Shown: one piece after another, positions 14,731 through 23,647 of the stretch
Numbering within the stretch: the stretch's first letter is position 1
Layout of the letters: each line of letters starts with the position of its first letter
Assembly: GCA_963846165.1 (NCBI GenBank)
Contig: CAWJUU010000005.1
Coordinates: 186,001 to 250,000, forward strand
Origin: WHSW01 sp963846165
GTDB taxonomy: Bacteria > Actinomycetota > Thermoleophilia > Solirubrobacterales > 70-9
DNA length: 64,000 nt
Direction of reading: 5' to 3'
Translations under genes and position numbers: made by a program
Notes under the pieces: generated by a model
Databases searched by the model: none
Told to the model about the DNA's origin: nothing
Seen by the model: the letters and a program-made list of their open reading frames with translations, nothing else

Positions 14731-15977
14731 ACGAGGAGCAGCTTGGCGCGCTCGCGCGCCCGGGCGATGATCTCCTCGGCCTCGGCGCGCTCGCCCTGGC
14801 GGTAGACGACTCGTCCGCCGACGACCGTGACCGCGACCGCGGAGGCGTCGGCGGCGTAGACGAGACCGGCGTCGAGCTTGCCGAGCGCGAGCCCGGGAGA
14901 GTTGAGGCGGACGAGGGCGAAGTCCGCCCGGGCGCCCTGTACGAGCGACGCCTCGCCGACCAGGTCCGAGCGCTGGCCGGTCGCGATCTCCCAGGCCTCC
15001 CGTGCGGTGACCGCCGCAGGGTCGGCGGCGACGTGCTTCTGAAGCAGGGCGAAGGCCTTGACGTCATCGAGCATGTCGAGCGAGTTGTTGGACCCGGCGC
15101 CGTCGGTGCCGAGCGCGACCTGCGCGCCCGCCTCGCGCGCCTCGAGATAGGGAAAGATGCCGCCGACGGCGAGCTTCAGGTTCGCGACTGGGTTGGTGAC
15201 CATCGTCGCCCCGCGTTCGACGATCAGGTCGATCTCGTCGCGGTCGAGCCAGACGCTGTGGGCGAGCAGGGTCCGCGGCCCGAGCAGACCGCAGCGATCG
15301 AGGTAGTGCGCCGGTCGCAGGCCGGTCTCCTCGACGCACGCGAGCACCTCGCCCTCGGTCTCGGAGAGGTGGATCTCGACCGGGACGTCGCGCTCGGCCG
15401 AGATCTCGGCGATCCCGCGCAGCGAGGGCTCGGAGACGGTGTAGATCGCGTGCGGTGCGAGCGCTGCGGTGACCGCCCCCTCACCCGCTTCGACGATCTC
15501 GTCGATCGTGCGTCGCGCCTTCTCGAGCAGCCGCGGAGCTCCGTCGGGGTCCTTGTTGTCGATCAGGGGCGCCCCGACCACCGCCCGCAGCCCGGCGTCC
15601 TTGACCGCCCGCGCGGTCTCGGCCTGCTTCCAGTACATGTCCCAGAACCGGATCGTGCCCGAGCGCGCCATCTCCCAGCACGCGAGCCGCGTGCCCCAAT
15701 AGACGTCCTCGCGCTCGAGCCGCTGCTCGGCCGGCCAGATGTGCTTCTGCAGCCACTCCATCAGCGGCAGGTCGTCGGCGAAGCCGCGGAACAAGGTCAT
15801 CGCCGCATGGGTGTGCGCGTTGACGAGCCCGGGGACGAGGGCGAGCAAGGTCACGTCGAGGACCTCGTCGCCCGGTTGCGCCTCGACCTCCGGCCCGATG
15901 GCCTCGATCACGCCGTCGACGGCCCGCAGGCCGACACGCTCACCCTCGAGCGTCGCCCCGCTGACCGTCAGTGCCAT
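14727..15977 (-). CDS. 5'-Methylthioadenosine/S-adenosylhomocysteine deaminase-type amidohydrolase
   Basis: 416 aa. Amidohydrolase motifs: NAHTHAAMTLFRG (metal-binding HxH at ~55-57), EIHLSETEGEV with a metal-ligand His, HSVWLDRDEID, and GTDGAGSNNSLDML with the catalytic Asp. The length and the MEWLQKHIWPAE segment match the MtaD/TrzA-type deaminases. It follows a methylthioadenosine phosphorylase-like gene by 8 bases, so together they would salvage the nucleoside by-products of SAM use. Guanine or chlorohydrolase-like activity cannot be excluded. The ATG at 15977 is chosen because homology starts there. Confidence 0.85.
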   Translation of the reverse strand: MALTVSGATLEGERVGLRAVDGVIEAIGPEVEAQPGDEVLDVTLLALVPGLVNAHTHAAMTLFRGFADDLPLMEWLQKHIWPAEQRLEREDVYWGTRLACWEMARSGTIRFWDMYWKQAETARAVKDAGLRAVVGAPLIDNKDPDGAPRLLEKARRTIDEIVEAGEGAVTAALAPHAIYTVSEPSLRGIAEISAERDVPVEIHLSETEGEVLACVEETGLRPAHYLDRCGLLGPRTLLAHSVWLDRDEIDLIVERGATMVTNPVANLKLAVGGIFPYLEAREAGAQVALGTDGAGSNNSLDMLDDVKAFALLQKHVAADPAAVTAREAWEIATGQRSDLVGEASLVQGARADFALVRLNSPGLALGKLDAGLVYAADASAVAVTVVGGRVVYRQGERAEAEEIIARARERAKLLLV

Positions 15978-15985
15978 GGACGGAT

Positions 15986-16634
15986 TCAAGCAAGTGCCGG
16001 GACCACGGCTTCGAGCGCGGCCGCGAGTCGCTCCCGATTCGCCGCTCGTCCCGCGTCGAGCTCGGCCACCGTCAACTCCGTCTCCCCGACCCCGTTGGCG
16101 AGGTTGTCGACCAGGCAAACCGCCGCGTAGCGCAGGCCGAGCTCGCCCGCGATCACGCACTCGGATGCGATCGTCATCCCGATCACCTCGGCGTGCGCGG
16201 CGATCAGGCCGATCTCGGCCGGCGTCTCCAGGCGCGGCCCGCGAACCTGCCAGTAGACGCCGCCGTCGTGAACCTCAACCCCGGCGGCGGCGCACGCTCG
16301 CAGCACCTCGCCGCGCCAGCCCGGATCGAACCCCGGCACCCGATGCGCCGCCGCGCCCTCGAGCGCAGTCAGCGGCCCGGCGTCGAGGGCGATGAAGTCG
16401 TCGGGGCAGACGAACGTCCCCGGTCCGAGCTCGGCTCGCAGGCCACCAACCGAGCCGATCGCAAGCACCCGATCGCAACCGCGCTCGAGCAGCGAGCGCA
16501 GGTTGGCGACGTGGTCGATCTGGTGCGGAAGCGCGTACGGGGGCCCTCCGTGGCGCTCGACGACGACCGCGTCGCGCGTGCCAAGACCGATCGCGCCGCT
16601 GCCGAGGATCAGGCCGAGACCGCCTATCGCTCAC
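15986..16634 (-). CDS. S-methyl-5'-thioadenosine phosphorylase / purine nucleoside phosphorylase (5' end frameshifted)
   Basis: The conserved frame reads GLILGSGAIGLGTRDAVVVE, PPYALPHQIDHVANLRSLLERGCDRVLAIGSVGGL, then VYWQVRGPRLETPAEI and VIGMTIASECVIAGELGL, typical of MtnP-type phosphorylases (about 215 aa here, slightly short). No ATG/GTG/TTG exists in this frame before 16468, which is too late. A GTG at 16634 (MSD...) lies in the neighbouring frame; one base fewer near 16626 joins it as MSDSGLGLILG. I therefore mark 16634 as the intended start. It overlaps the end of the upstream secreted-protein gene. Cleaves methylthioadenosine with phosphate. Confidence 0.75.
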
Positions 16635-17631
16635 CCCCGCGGAAGAACTCGAGGTGGCCTTCGGCGTGACCCAGGACCGGAGCCGGGCCGACCGCGACCT
16701 CGCGAGCGCTGCAACCCGGGTCACAGCTCACGGCGATCGTCCGCGTCTCGACCGCCTCGGCGGCGACGAGGAGATCCCCGCGCTCGACCCCGGCGAGACG
16801 CAGCGCCCGGCGGCCGAGGCCGAGGATCACGTCACGGCCGGGATCGGCCAGCAGCGCGGTCCCGCCACGGTCGAGGCTGGGCACGAAGCCGCCGCTCTCG
16901 ACCCCGATGTCGAGGCCCGACGGGATCCCCGAGTCGGCAACTACCCGCACCCCTCCCCGGGGGCCGATCGCGTAGAGCAGGCCGGCGAACTCGTCCGGAG
17001 CGATCAGCTTGCGGCCGAAGTCACCGAAGCCCTTCGGCGCGATCGCCATCCCTCCCTCGATGTTCGGACCGTCCTCGGTGATCGTCTCCACACCGCCGTC
17101 GCAGTCGTATGCGAAGAGGACGCTCGGTGATGCGCTCAGCCCGTGAACCGCGACCAGCAACCGGTGGTCGAAGCGACCGCCGCGGTCGAAGACGATGCCG
17201 GTCGGAAAGCCGTTGAAGCTGGCGAAGCGCCGCGACTTGCCGGCGCGCGAGATCCGGATCACGCCTGCATCGGCCCCGGTCTCGATCGCGTAGGTCGCCT
17301 CACGCCCGTAGGAGCAGCCGCCGGGTCCCTGAAACCGCTTGGGCGCCAACGCGATGTAGGGCTCGCCGGTGTCGGTCGAGTAACCGCCCACGCCGCGCGC
17401 GAACGGCTCGAGCTCACCGGTGGAGGCGTCGAGCAGGTGCAGGAGACCGCCGGCGGCGACGAGGAAGCGGCCGTCGGAGCGCGGTCCCGCGATGTCCATC
17501 GGGCTGCTGATCGCGAGCCGCGCCTTCCACGTTGCGAGCCCCTCCCCGCCGCCTGATGCGGCGGCGGCAGGGAGCACAGCAGCGACAGCGAGGACTGCCG
17601 CTAGCAACGCGCGGGAAGGCGATCGGGTCAT
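16624..17631 (-). CDS. Secreted beta-propeller-like protein, unknown function
   Basis: 335 aa with a signal peptide (LLAAVLAVAAVLPAAAASGG). The mature part alternates beta-rich blades with repeated patterns such as GRFLVAAGGLLHLLDASTGEL, GVIRISRAGKSRRFASFNGFPTGIVFD and LLYAIGPRGGVRVVADSGIPSG, as in NHL/SMP-30-like six-bladed propellers. Four Cys near PGGCSYG, AYDCDGG and SCDPGC may form disulfides. No catalytic residues assigned. It leads the small operon with the phosphorylase and the deaminase, but a functional link is not obvious. Confidence 0.6.
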   Translation of the reverse strand: MTRSPSRALLAAVLAVAAVLPAAAASGGGEGLATWKARLAISSPMDIAGPRSDGRFLVAAGGLLHLLDASTGELEPFARGVGGYSTDTGEPYIALAPKRFQGPGGCSYGREATYAIETGADAGVIRISRAGKSRRFASFNGFPTGIVFDRGGRFDHRLLVAVHGLSASPSVLFAYDCDGGVETITEDGPNIEGGMAIAPKGFGDFGRKLIAPDEFAGLLYAIGPRGGVRVVADSGIPSGLDIGVESGGFVPSLDRGGTALLADPGRDVILGLGRRALRLAGVERGDLLVAAEAVETRTIAVSCDPGCSAREVAVGPAPVLGHAEGHLEFFRGGER

Positions 17632-17721
17632 GCCTGCCGGATCGTAGTCGTGCGGCTGGCGATGGCCTCAGAACCCGTCTTAGCCCGATTGGGCCGGGCG
17701 AGGGGTAGGATCGCCACCGGC

Positions 17722-19419
17722 GTGAACGGACGACTCCATGTCGCGGGGAGAATGCGAGTCGGAGGCCTGTTGGCGACCGCTGCACTGACGCTGCCGTCGC
17801 CGGCCTTCGGCGCAGCCGGCGAGCCCGACCCGACCTTCGGCAGCGGCGGCTTCACCACACTCGACGACCCCACCGGCCCGAACGAGGAGATGTTCGATCT
17901 GCTCGTGCTCCCGGATGGCCGGATCATCGCCGCCGGCGCGAGCAGCGGGGTGAGCGGCTTCATGCTGACCCGTCTGAGCGCGAGCGGGGTTCCCGACCCC
18001 AGCTTCGGGTCCGACGGCATCGCGATCCAGCCCGACGGACTGATGACGGGAGACCCGCGAGGGCTCAGTGCGATCGAGTTCGACGCCCAGGGGCGGATCG
18101 TCGGCGCCGGCCTCGGCCGCGGCGCTGAGAATGCCTTTGGCTTCGCTCGCTACACCGCCGATGGGACGCCTGACTCCAGCTTCGGCGGCGACGGCGTGGC
18201 GGTGGTCGAGTGCACCGCCAGCTGCACCGCCCGCGATGTGGCGCCGACGCTCGACGGCGGGATCGCCGCAGCGGGTGAGCTGGTGGTGAGCGGCGAGGGG
18301 GTCGTCGTCAAGGTCGATTCGACGGGCATCCCGGACCCCGGGTTCGACGGTGAGGGAATCAAGCCGGTGGGGGCCGCGGGCACCACCGGCGAGGCTGCGA
18401 ACGCGATCGAGACGCTCGCCGACGGATCGCTGATCGTCGGCGGCTCCTCCTCCGACGGCGCGATGCTCGCCAAGCTGACCCCGACCGGCGGCAACGATGG
18501 CTCGTTCGACGCCGACGGCTTGACGTTCACCGACCTCGGCATGGCGCCGGGCGGCGCGTCGGGCTCGATCGAGGATCTGGAGATCCTCGCCGACGGGCGC
18601 ATCCTCGCCGTCGGCTCATCCGCGAGCGCCGACTCGGATTCGCAGATGGTCGTCGCGCGATTCACCGTCGGGGGCGTCCTCGACCCGAGCTTCGGCAGCG
18701 GAGGGGTCTTCACGCGTAACCCGTCGCCGATGATCGACTCCGCGTACGCGCTCGCGATCGATCCCGGCGGACGGATCGTGGTCGTGGGCGAGGCCGCCAG
18801 CGACGGCGAGGACGTCGCCTCGATCTGGGCGGCTCGCCTGACACCCGATGGCCTGCCCGACCCGAGCTTCGCCACCAACGGCGAGCTGATCATCAACCCT
18901 GCATCGCTCGGCGCCGAGGCCAACGGCGTCGTCCTGCAACCCGACGGCGCCGCGGTGCTCGCCGGAAAGGCCGACCAGGCAGGGGGCAGCAATCGGGTGC
19001 TCGTGGGCCGCCTCACCGGCGACCCGGTGCCGTGCCGCGGCGGGCAGGCGACGATCGTCGCGCCCGCCGAGGGTGGGACGACCACCGGCACCGACGGCGA
19101 CGACGTGATCGCCGGCGGCCCGGGTGCCGACGAGATCCGTGCCGGCGCCGGCAACGACGTCGTCTGCGGCCTCGACGCCAACGACAAGGCCTTCGGCGAG
19201 GGCGGCAACGACCTCCTCGACGGTGCCGCCGGCAAGGACAAGCTCAAGGGCGGTCCGGGCAAGGACAAGCTCAAGGGCGGCGCCGGCAAGGACAAGCTCG
19301 GCGGCGGCGGCGGCAAGGACCGGCTCGCGGGTGGTGGGGGCAAGGACGCGCTCGCGGGCGGTGGCGGCAACGACCGCTGCAACGGCGGCCCCGGGCACGA
19401 CACCGAGCGCAGCTGCTGA
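17722..19419 (+). CDS. Secreted delta-60 repeat protein with C-terminal RTX-type glycine repeats
   Basis: 565 aa from the GTG at 17722 (ATG at 17752 possible; the frame is open to 17650). A signal peptide ends near SPAFGA. Residues ~25-430 carry seven or so ~50-residue delta-60 repeats with the pattern GxPDPSFGSDG...xxxxDGRIIAAG, predicted to form a beta-propeller. After PCRGGQATIV come ~10 nonapeptide repeats of GGxGxDxLxGG type, several with Lys (GKDKLKGG), typical of calcium-binding RTX proteins, ending in two Cys. An extracellular, calcium-stabilised protein of unknown activity. Confidence 0.82.
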   Translation: MNGRLHVAGRMRVGGLLATAALTLPSPAFGAAGEPDPTFGSGGFTTLDDPTGPNEEMFDLLVLPDGRIIAAGASSGVSGFMLTRLSASGVPDPSFGSDGIAIQPDGLMTGDPRGLSAIEFDAQGRIVGAGLGRGAENAFGFARYTADGTPDSSFGGDGVAVVECTASCTARDVAPTLDGGIAAAGELVVSGEGVVVKVDSTGIPDPGFDGEGIKPVGAAGTTGEAANAIETLADGSLIVGGSSSDGAMLAKLTPTGGNDGSFDADGLTFTDLGMAPGGASGSIEDLEILADGRILAVGSSASADSDSQMVVARFTVGGVLDPSFGSGGVFTRNPSPMIDSAYALAIDPGGRIVVVGEAASDGEDVASIWAARLTPDGLPDPSFATNGELIINPASLGAEANGVVLQPDGAAVLAGKADQAGGSNRVLVGRLTGDPVPCRGGQATIVAPAEGGTTTGTDGDDVIAGGPGADEIRAGAGNDVVCGLDANDKAFGEGGNDLLDGAAGKDKLKGGPGKDKLKGGAGKDKLGGGGGKDRLAGGGGKDALAGGGGNDRCNGGPGHDTERSC

Positions 19420-19435
19420 GCCCCGCTCGCGGGAG

Positions 19436-19456
19436 TCCGGCTGCCCCTGAGCCGGA
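19436..19456. terminator. Bidirectional terminator-like hairpin
   Basis: TCCGGCT and AGCCGGA form a perfect 7-bp stem around a 7-base loop, in the 37-base gap between two convergent genes. A second small stem (CCCGC/GCGGG, 19423-19434) precedes it. There is no clear T-tract. Confidence 0.5.
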
Positions 19457-20995
19457 TCAGGCAGGCGTGATCGGGTTTCGCCGCTCGCTGAAGCCGCGGT
19501 CCTTCGACTCCGCGAGCGCGAAGCGCCGGATCAGCTCGGCGCGCAGGGCGTCGGGCTCGATCACCGCGTCGATCACCATCTCCGAGGCGAGGTGGAGGAT
19601 GTCGATGTCGGCCGAATACTCGTCGCGCTTGGCAGCGACGAATTGCTCGCGCTCGGCCTCGTCGTCGATCGCCTGGATCTGGTTGAAGAAGACGGCGTTG
19701 ATCGCCGCCTCGGGGCCCATGACGGCAATCGACGCGGTCGGCAGCGCGATGCAGCAGTCGGGCTCGAACGCGGGGCCGGCCATCGCGTAGAGGCCGGCGC
19801 CGTAGGCCTTGCGCACGATCACCGAGAGCTTCGGCACCGTCGCCTCGGAGACGGCGCTGATCATCTTCGCGCCGTGGCGGATGATTCCCTGGCGCTCGAC
19901 CTCGGTGCCGATCATGAACCCGGGCACGTCGGCGAGGAAGAGCAGCGGGACGTTGAAGGCGTTGCAGGTGGCGATGAAGCGCGCCGCCTTGTCGGCCGAG
20001 TCGACGAACAGCACTCCGCCCTTGTACTTCGGCTGGTTGGCGACGATCCCGATCGCGCGACCGTCGAGGCGGGCGTAGCCGACCACGAGCTCCTTCGCCC
20101 AGCGCCCGTGGACCTCGCAGAACGAGTCCGCGTCGATCAACGCGGCGATCAATTCCTTGACGTCAAAGGCGGTCTTCTCGTCGCCGGGCACGATCTCGGA
20201 GACCGACCGCTCGCTCTCCGGCTCGCCGGGGGGCGACGCGGGCGGCGCCTCGCGCCAGCTCGTCGGCATGTAGGAGAGGTAGCGCTTGGCGAGGTCGATC
20301 GCCTCGGCATCGGTCTCGACCAGGAAGTGGCCGCAGCCCGAGACGCCGGTGTGCATCTTCGCCCCGCCCATCTCCTCGAGCGACACCTTCTCGCCGATCA
20401 CCATCTCGGCCATCCGCGGCGAGCCGAGGTACATCGAGGCGTTGCCCTCGCGCATGATCACGACGTCGCAGAACGCGGGGATGTAGGCGCCGCCGGCGGC
20501 CGAGGGCCCGAACAGGAGGCAGACCTGGGGCACCCGGCCGGAGAGCCTGACCTCGTTGTAGAAGATCCGCCCGGCGCCCCGGCGCCCGGGGAACATCTGC
20601 ACCTGGTCGGTGATCCGCGCCCCGGCCGAGTCGACCAGGTAGATCATCGGCAGCTCGAGCTTCAGCGCGCGCTCCTGGATCCGGAGGATCTTCTCGACCG
20701 TCTTCGGTCCCCAGGAGCCCGCCTTCACGGTCGGGTCGTTGGCCATCAGGCAGACCCGCCGCCCTCCGACGAGCGCCAGTCCGGTCACCACACCGTCGGC
20801 GCCGAGGCCGTCGGCGTCCCAGTTCGCGAGCAGGCCCTCCTCGGCGAACGATTCGGCGTCCACCAGCCGCTCGACCCGCTCGCGAACCGGCAGCTTGCCC
20901 TGCTCGGCGGTCTTTGAGTGGTGGCGATCGGGACCTCCCGCGAGCGCCGCCTCCAGCGCGCGCTCGAAGTCGGTTCCGGCTTCGGTCTCGCTCAT
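19457..20995 (-). CDS. Acyl-CoA carboxylase, carboxyltransferase beta subunit
   Basis: 512 aa from the ATG at 20995. Carboxyltransferase features: KLPVRERVERLVD near the N-terminus, SAGARITDQVQMFPGRRGAGRIFYN, the oxyanion-hole segment GPSAAGGAYIPAF, GNASMYLGSPRMAEMVIGEKVSLEEMGG, and the second-domain KAYGAGLYAMAGPAF with PTASIAVMGPEAAINAVF. It transfers CO2 from biotin to propionyl-, methylcrotonyl- or another acyl-CoA; the family motif alone does not fix the substrate. No biotin carboxylase alpha subunit is in the window. The frame is open upstream into the DivIVA-like gene, but the family N-terminus is at MSETEAGTDFE. Confidence 0.9.
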   Translation of the reverse strand: MSETEAGTDFERALEAALAGGPDRHHSKTAEQGKLPVRERVERLVDAESFAEEGLLANWDADGLGADGVVTGLALVGGRRVCLMANDPTVKAGSWGPKTVEKILRIQERALKLELPMIYLVDSAGARITDQVQMFPGRRGAGRIFYNEVRLSGRVPQVCLLFGPSAAGGAYIPAFCDVVIMREGNASMYLGSPRMAEMVIGEKVSLEEMGGAKMHTGVSGCGHFLVETDAEAIDLAKRYLSYMPTSWREAPPASPPGEPESERSVSEIVPGDEKTAFDVKELIAALIDADSFCEVHGRWAKELVVGYARLDGRAIGIVANQPKYKGGVLFVDSADKAARFIATCNAFNVPLLFLADVPGFMIGTEVERQGIIRHGAKMISAVSEATVPKLSVIVRKAYGAGLYAMAGPAFEPDCCIALPTASIAVMGPEAAINAVFFNQIQAIDDEAEREQFVAAKRDEYSADIDILHLASEMVIDAVIEPDALRAELIRRFALAESKDRGFSERRNPITPA

Positions 20996-21060
20996 CGCGA
21001 GGAAGTCTAGGCAGCCCCTCTCGAAGGACGGCGCCGATCGGTTGGGCCGGGAAGCGAGTC

Positions 21061-21805
21061 TCAGACCGCCCGCAGCGGCTGCGTTGCGGCGGGGTCGGCC
21101 GCCGGGTCCTGCGTCGCGACAGCGCGCTCGGCTCGAGGGCTCGCGGCTCGGGGCCTCGGGGATTCGGAGCCGGCCGCGTCGGCCAGACGCACCGGCGATC
21201 TTGCGCAGCTCCTCGCGCGCCGCGTCGCGCCGGGCGGCAAGTTCCGCGAGCTCGCCGGAGAGCTGTCGCGCCTGCTCCTCCTCGGCCCGCCGTTCCTCCT
21301 CCTGCGAACGCTCACTCGCGGCGGCGAGCTCGGAGGCGGCCTGCGCGCGCAGGATCTGCGCGTCCGACTCGGCCTCCGCGCGGACGCGCTCCGCGTAGGC
21401 ATTGGCCTCGTTCGCGACCCGCTCGGTCTCGGCTCGGGCCTTCTCGATCGCTTCGTGGGCCGACCGCTTGGCGTCCTCGGCCTCGGTCCGGGCCCGCCCC
21501 AGGATCCTGCTCGCCTCCTGAGTGGCTTCCGAGTGGATCCGCTCGGCGCTCTCCTCGGCGTGGCCGAGCAGCTCAGCGGTCTTCTCGGTCATCAGCTCGA
21601 GCTCGCGCCGGACGCTCTCGGAGCCCGTGGTCGGCGTTTCCGGCCGCTCGAGCTCGACGCGTTCGAGGCGATCGGCCAGCTCGGCGAGGAAGCTGTCGAC
21701 CTGATCCTTGTCATAGCCGCGCCGGGCGAGCGCGAATGACGGAGTGGTATCGATTGCAGTGGCGAACTCGGCGCTGCGGATTCGCTCGATCTCTCCCTCG
21801 TGCAA
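21061..21805 (-). CDS. DivIVA-domain coiled-coil protein (C-terminus frameshifted)
   Basis: Proposed TTG start at 21805 with AAGGGA about 9 bases upstream. Near residue 7 the DivIVA-type motif IRSAEF...FALARRGYDKDQVDSFLAELADRLE appears, followed by a long charged coiled coil (ERIHSEATQEASRILGRARTEAEDAKRSA...). Such proteins mark membrane curvature and organise cell-wall growth. As read, the frame near 21200 runs without a stop into the carboxylase gene. In the adjacent frame it continues VRLADAAGSESPRPRAASP... to a TGA at 21061, an acidic/Pro-rich tail like that of the next paralogue. I favour a one-base frameshift over an 856-residue fusion. Confidence 0.65.
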
Positions 21806-21887
21806 GGCCTTCGTCCCTTCGTGCGTTGCGGGATTGAGCCGCCCTCGCGGCCCTCGCTGAGCCCATCGGCACGAGGCCCGAAAAGCC

Positions 21888-22643
21888 TTACGCGGAGCCC
21901 TCGCCGCTGGACGCCGAGCGCGCAGGCTGGCCCGAATCGTCCACTTCGTCGCTCGGCGCCTCCTCGCTCCGCGACTGATCGCTCGGGGCCCGGTGCTGGG
22001 TCGCCGTCCCCCTGATCCCGCTGGCAAGCCTTTCGAGCTCGGCGACGACCGCGTCTCGGCGCTGCTCCAGGTCCGAGATCACCTTCTCGATCTCGCCCTT
22101 GCGCCGGTTCGCGTCGGCGACGATCCGCTCGCCCTCTCGCTCCGACTCCTGGCGCTGCTCCGCGACCGCTGCGTCGGCCTCCTCGCGGATCCGCCCGGCG
22201 TAGGTTTCCGCCTCGCCGCGGGTCTGCTCCGCATAGGCGTCGGCCTCGGCGCGGGCCTCCGCGTCGTAGGAGTCGGCATCGGCGCGCACCTTGCGCGCAT
22301 AGGTGTCGGCCTCCTCGCGCGACTGCTCGGCGTACTCGTCGGCGCTTGACCGCATTGCCTCGGCGTTCAGGTTCGCATCGACGAGCGCCTGACGCGTCTC
22401 GTGCTCGGCCTCGGTGCGGATTGCCTGCGCCACCTCGTGGGCCTCGGTCAGGATCTTTGCCGTCTGCTCGCCGATCCGCTCGAGCTCGCGGCGAACCAGC
22501 TCGGAGCGCGTGTCATCGTCACCCCCGGTCTCGAGCCAGTCGGCGAGCTCGCTCAGGAACCGGTCGACCTCGCGCTTGTCGTAGCCGCGGCGGGCGGGCG
22601 TGAAGGTCGCGCTTCTGATCCGCTCGACGGAGTCGTAGTCCAC
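21888..22643 (-). CDS. DivIVA-domain coiled-coil protein
   Basis: 251 aa; GTG start with GGAGG about 8 bases upstream. N-terminal DivIVA-like motif VERIRSATFTPARRGYDKREVDRFLSELADWLE, then a ~150-residue coiled coil with an 11-residue periodicity visible as repeated EADAYAEQTRGEAETYAGRIREEAD-like units (Ala, Tyr and Glu/Arg at fixed spacing). It ends in a Ser/Asp/Ala-rich disordered tail. Paralogue of the gene just downstream, 82 bases apart. A role in polar or septal growth organisation is inferred from the family. Confidence 0.8.
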   Translation of the reverse strand: MDYDSVERIRSATFTPARRGYDKREVDRFLSELADWLETGGDDDTRSELVRRELERIGEQTAKILTEAHEVAQAIRTEAEHETRQALVDANLNAEAMRSSADEYAEQSREEADTYARKVRADADSYDAEARAEADAYAEQTRGEAETYAGRIREEADAAVAEQRQESEREGERIVADANRRKGEIEKVISDLEQRRDAVVAELERLASGIRGTATQHRAPSDQSRSEEAPSDEVDDSGQPARSASSGEGSA

Positions 22644-22719
22644 TGCTCTGCCTCCTCGACACCTGGTTTGGAGTCGGTCGCCGGGTGCGCCGAGCCTAGC
22701 GACCTCAGGCCCCGATCGG

Positions 22720-23604
22720 CTAGGAGGCCGGGTCTGCCGGTACCGGTCTCTCACCCGAGTAGTCGTAGAAGCCACGACCGGACTTGCGCCCCAGGTGACC
22801 GGCCCCGACCAGCTTGCGCAGCGTCTCCGGCTGCGAGAACCGCGGTTCGCCGTAGGCGTCGACCATGATCTCCGCGACCGAGGCGAGGGTGTCGAGGCCG
22901 ACGAAGTCCGAGAGGGTCAAGGGGCCCATCGGGTTACCGCTGCCCGCGACGACCGCCTTGTCGATGTCCTCGATCGAGCCGACACCCTCCTCGTAGGCGC
23001 GGATCCCGTCGAGCATGTACGGGATCAGCAGCCGGTTGACGATGAAGCCGCGGTTGTCGCCGGCGGCGACGCTCGTCCTGCCGAGCTTCTCGCCGACGAC
23101 GAAGCCGAGCTCGATCGCCTCGTCGCCGGTAGCCTCGGCGCGCACGACCTCGAGCAGCTTCATCACCTGTGGCGGATTGAAGAAGTGGAGGCCGAGGAAC
23201 CGCTCCGGCCTGCTCGTCGCGGCCGCCTGATCCGCGACCGGGAGCGAGGAGGTGTTGGTGGCGAAGAATGCCTCGGGCTTGGCGATCGAGTCGACCTCGC
23301 GCCACATCTCCAGCTTGCGGTCGAGGTCCTCGGTGATCGCCTCGATCACCAGGTCGCAGTCGGCGAGCTCGCCGTAGTCGAGGGTCGGCGTGATCCGGTC
23401 ACGGACGGCATCCGCGTCGGCCTGCTCGATCCTGCCCTTCTCGACCGCGCGGCCGAGCTGCTTCTCGATCTTGCCGATGCCCTTGTCGAGCGCATCCTGG
23501 TCGACCTCGCGCACGACCACATCCCAGCCGGCCTGCGCGCAAATCTGCGTGATCCCGTGACCCATCAGCCCGCAGCCGACGACTCCTACCTTGGCGATCT
23601 CCAT
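22720..23604 (-). CDS. 3-Hydroxybutyryl-CoA dehydrogenase
   Basis: 294 aa. Rossmann NAD-binding start KVGVVGCGLMGHGITQICAQAGWDV; catalytic His in FFNPPQVMKLLEVV (GLHFFNP motif); the E of ERFLGLHF; NRGFIVNRLLIPYM at the domain hinge; GNPMGPLTLSDFVGLDT; and the family C-terminus GHLGRKSGRGFYDYSG. It interconverts 3-hydroxybutyryl-CoA and acetoacetyl-CoA in beta-oxidation or, running in reverse, in C2 assimilation. The length is standard. Its context of acetoacetyl-CoA synthetase, ccrA and ethylmalonyl-CoA mutase in the same window fits the ethylmalonyl-CoA route. Confidence 0.93.
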   Translation of the reverse strand: MEIAKVGVVGCGLMGHGITQICAQAGWDVVVREVDQDALDKGIGKIEKQLGRAVEKGRIEQADADAVRDRITPTLDYGELADCDLVIEAITEDLDRKLEMWREVDSIAKPEAFFATNTSSLPVADQAAATSRPERFLGLHFFNPPQVMKLLEVVRAEATGDEAIELGFVVGEKLGRTSVAAGDNRGFIVNRLLIPYMLDGIRAYEEGVGSIEDIDKAVVAGSGNPMGPLTLSDFVGLDTLASVAEIMVDAYGEPRFSQPETLRKLVGAGHLGRKSGRGFYDYSGERPVPADPAS

Positions 23605-23647
23605 CGTGATCTTCGATCCTCCGGTTCGTTGAAAGCGGCCGCGGAGC

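Noticed and set aside
13821..16130. 769-codon plus-strand frame opposite the MTA/SAH deaminase
   Set aside because: It is the mirror of the deaminase and ferritin-like genes, Arg/Asp/Gly-rich and without motifs.
19200..19400. Short repeats that could suggest a CRISPR-like array
   Set aside because: They are in-frame nonapeptide (RTX) codon repeats inside a secreted protein, without spacers.
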